From contig CP134874.1 in NCBI GenBank assembly GCA_037318855.1, positions 806,598 to 870,597 of the forward strand: a DNA stretch of 64,000 nt. The letters run 5' to 3'. The position numbers and the translations under genes are program-made. Positions 63,643 through 64,000 of this stretch are shown piece by piece (positions within the stretch are counted from its first letter, which is position 1; each line of letters begins with the position of its first letter). A model generated the notes under the pieces. That model did no database searches and was not told where the DNA came from. It saw only the letters and a program-made list of their open reading frames with translations. The DNA comes from Candidatus Sedimenticola sp. (ex Thyasira tokunagai) (GTDB taxonomy: Bacteria > Pseudomonadota > Gammaproteobacteria > Chromatiales > Chromatiaceae).

Positions 63643-64000
63643 ATGATAGCTAGATTGACACTTTTACTGATGCTGCTGTGCTTCTCTCTGAACGCTGCGG
63701 CACTAAATATTGAGATTACCCAAGGTGCAGAGGGTGCTGTGCCTATTGCCGTGGTCCCTTTTGGTTGGACGGGGCCAGGAACTCCACCTAGTGAAGATAT
63801 AGCATCCATCATTCGTTATGACCTAGCCCATAGCGGTCGTTTCCGTGCCATGCCGGTAAAGGATATGTTGGCTCAGCCCCATAACGACTCGGAAGTGGAA
63901 TTTCGTGACTGGAAGGCGCTGGGTATGGATAACCTGGTGGTGGGTCAGGTGACGGCCAATGGTGAGGGTGGTTATCTGATCCGTTTTCAGCTATTCGATG
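63643..64000 (+). CDS. tolB: Tol-Pal periplasmic protein TolB (5' part)
   Basis: The first 119 residues to the right edge. A signal peptide (ARLTLLLMLLCFSLNAAA) is followed by the N-terminal domain LNIEITQGAEGAVPIAVVPF and the family sequence DIASIIRYDLAHSGRFRAMP. It ends in the frame of QLFD. The beta-propeller lies outside the window. It sits in the order tolQ-tolR-tolA-tolB; the pal gene should follow. Confidence 0.95.
   Translation, partial: MIARLTLLLMLLCFSLNAAALNIEITQGAEGAVPIAVVPFGWTGPGTPPSEDIASIIRYDLAHSGRFRAMPVKDMLAQPHNDSEVEFRDWKALGMDNLVVGQVTANGEGGYLIRFQLFD

Overview
The window reads as a chromosomal segment of a gammaproteobacterium, most likely a sulfur-oxidising, facultatively anaerobic chemolithoautotroph of the Sedimenticola / Thiodiazotropha / tubeworm-symbiont kind. 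This is inference from gene content: ferredoxin-dependent pyruvate and 2-oxoglutarate oxidoreductases, a flavin oxidoreductase (Flx/Flox-like) operon, an Allochromatium-type ferredoxin, multihaem cytochromes and FNR-type regulators sit among ordinary gammaproteobacterial housekeeping genes (ftsYEX-rpoH, rsmD-coaD, mutM, ruvCAB, tolQRAB). No rRNA or tRNA gene was seen.

Layout. 1-13 kb is a low-potential carbon and electron block: the end of a Flx/Hdr-type operon, nifJ (pyruvate:ferredoxin oxidoreductase), a ferritin-like protein, korAB, a [2Fe-2S] thioredoxin-like ferredoxin and a mitochondrial-type aconitase. These are enzymes usable in a reversible or reductive TCA cycle, although the decisive enzymes (ATP-citrate lyase, fumarate reductase) lie outside the window. 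13-20 kb holds slyD and a branched-chain amino-acid ABC operon (livKHMGF) ending in a CBS-ACT protein. 20-29 kb is housekeeping: rpoH under two tandem CIRCE-like operators, ftsX-ftsE, ftsY, two M16 peptidases, rsmD, coaD and ferredoxin. 29-36 kb has mutM, a Gld-like ABC system, a small twin C-x12-C exported protein walled in by repeats, and cca.

36-50 kb is the accessory part. It contains a tyrosine-recombinase remnant, small orphan genes, an octahaem HAO-like cytochrome with a NapC/NirT partner and a pentahaem c554-like cytochrome, PPK2, an FNR homologue, an istB remnant, and two diguanylate cyclases. One of the cyclases carries a periplasmic haem motif and is paired with a dihaem cytochrome c. 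50-64 kb returns to metabolism and housekeeping: PabBC fusion, a second Crp/Fnr regulator, a VF530/RRM/dioxygenase/radical-SAM run, an HDOD-GAF protein, a lipase-like hydrolase, yebC-ruvCAB and ybgC-tolQRAB.

The most unusual feature at the DNA level is the density of non-autonomous repeats: REPINs with GTAGGAGC ends, a larger composite element that carries a REPIN between TGCACAATAATCCTGAA ends, a CTAGGAGCCTGTCCGAGAATAG terminal-repeat element, and single long hairpins. Several abut genes so closely that they supply the stop codon or the last residues of the protein. The strongest candidates for new biology are the HAO/c554/NapC cluster, the tandem CIRCE operators on rpoH, and this repeat-driven reshaping of gene 3' ends.
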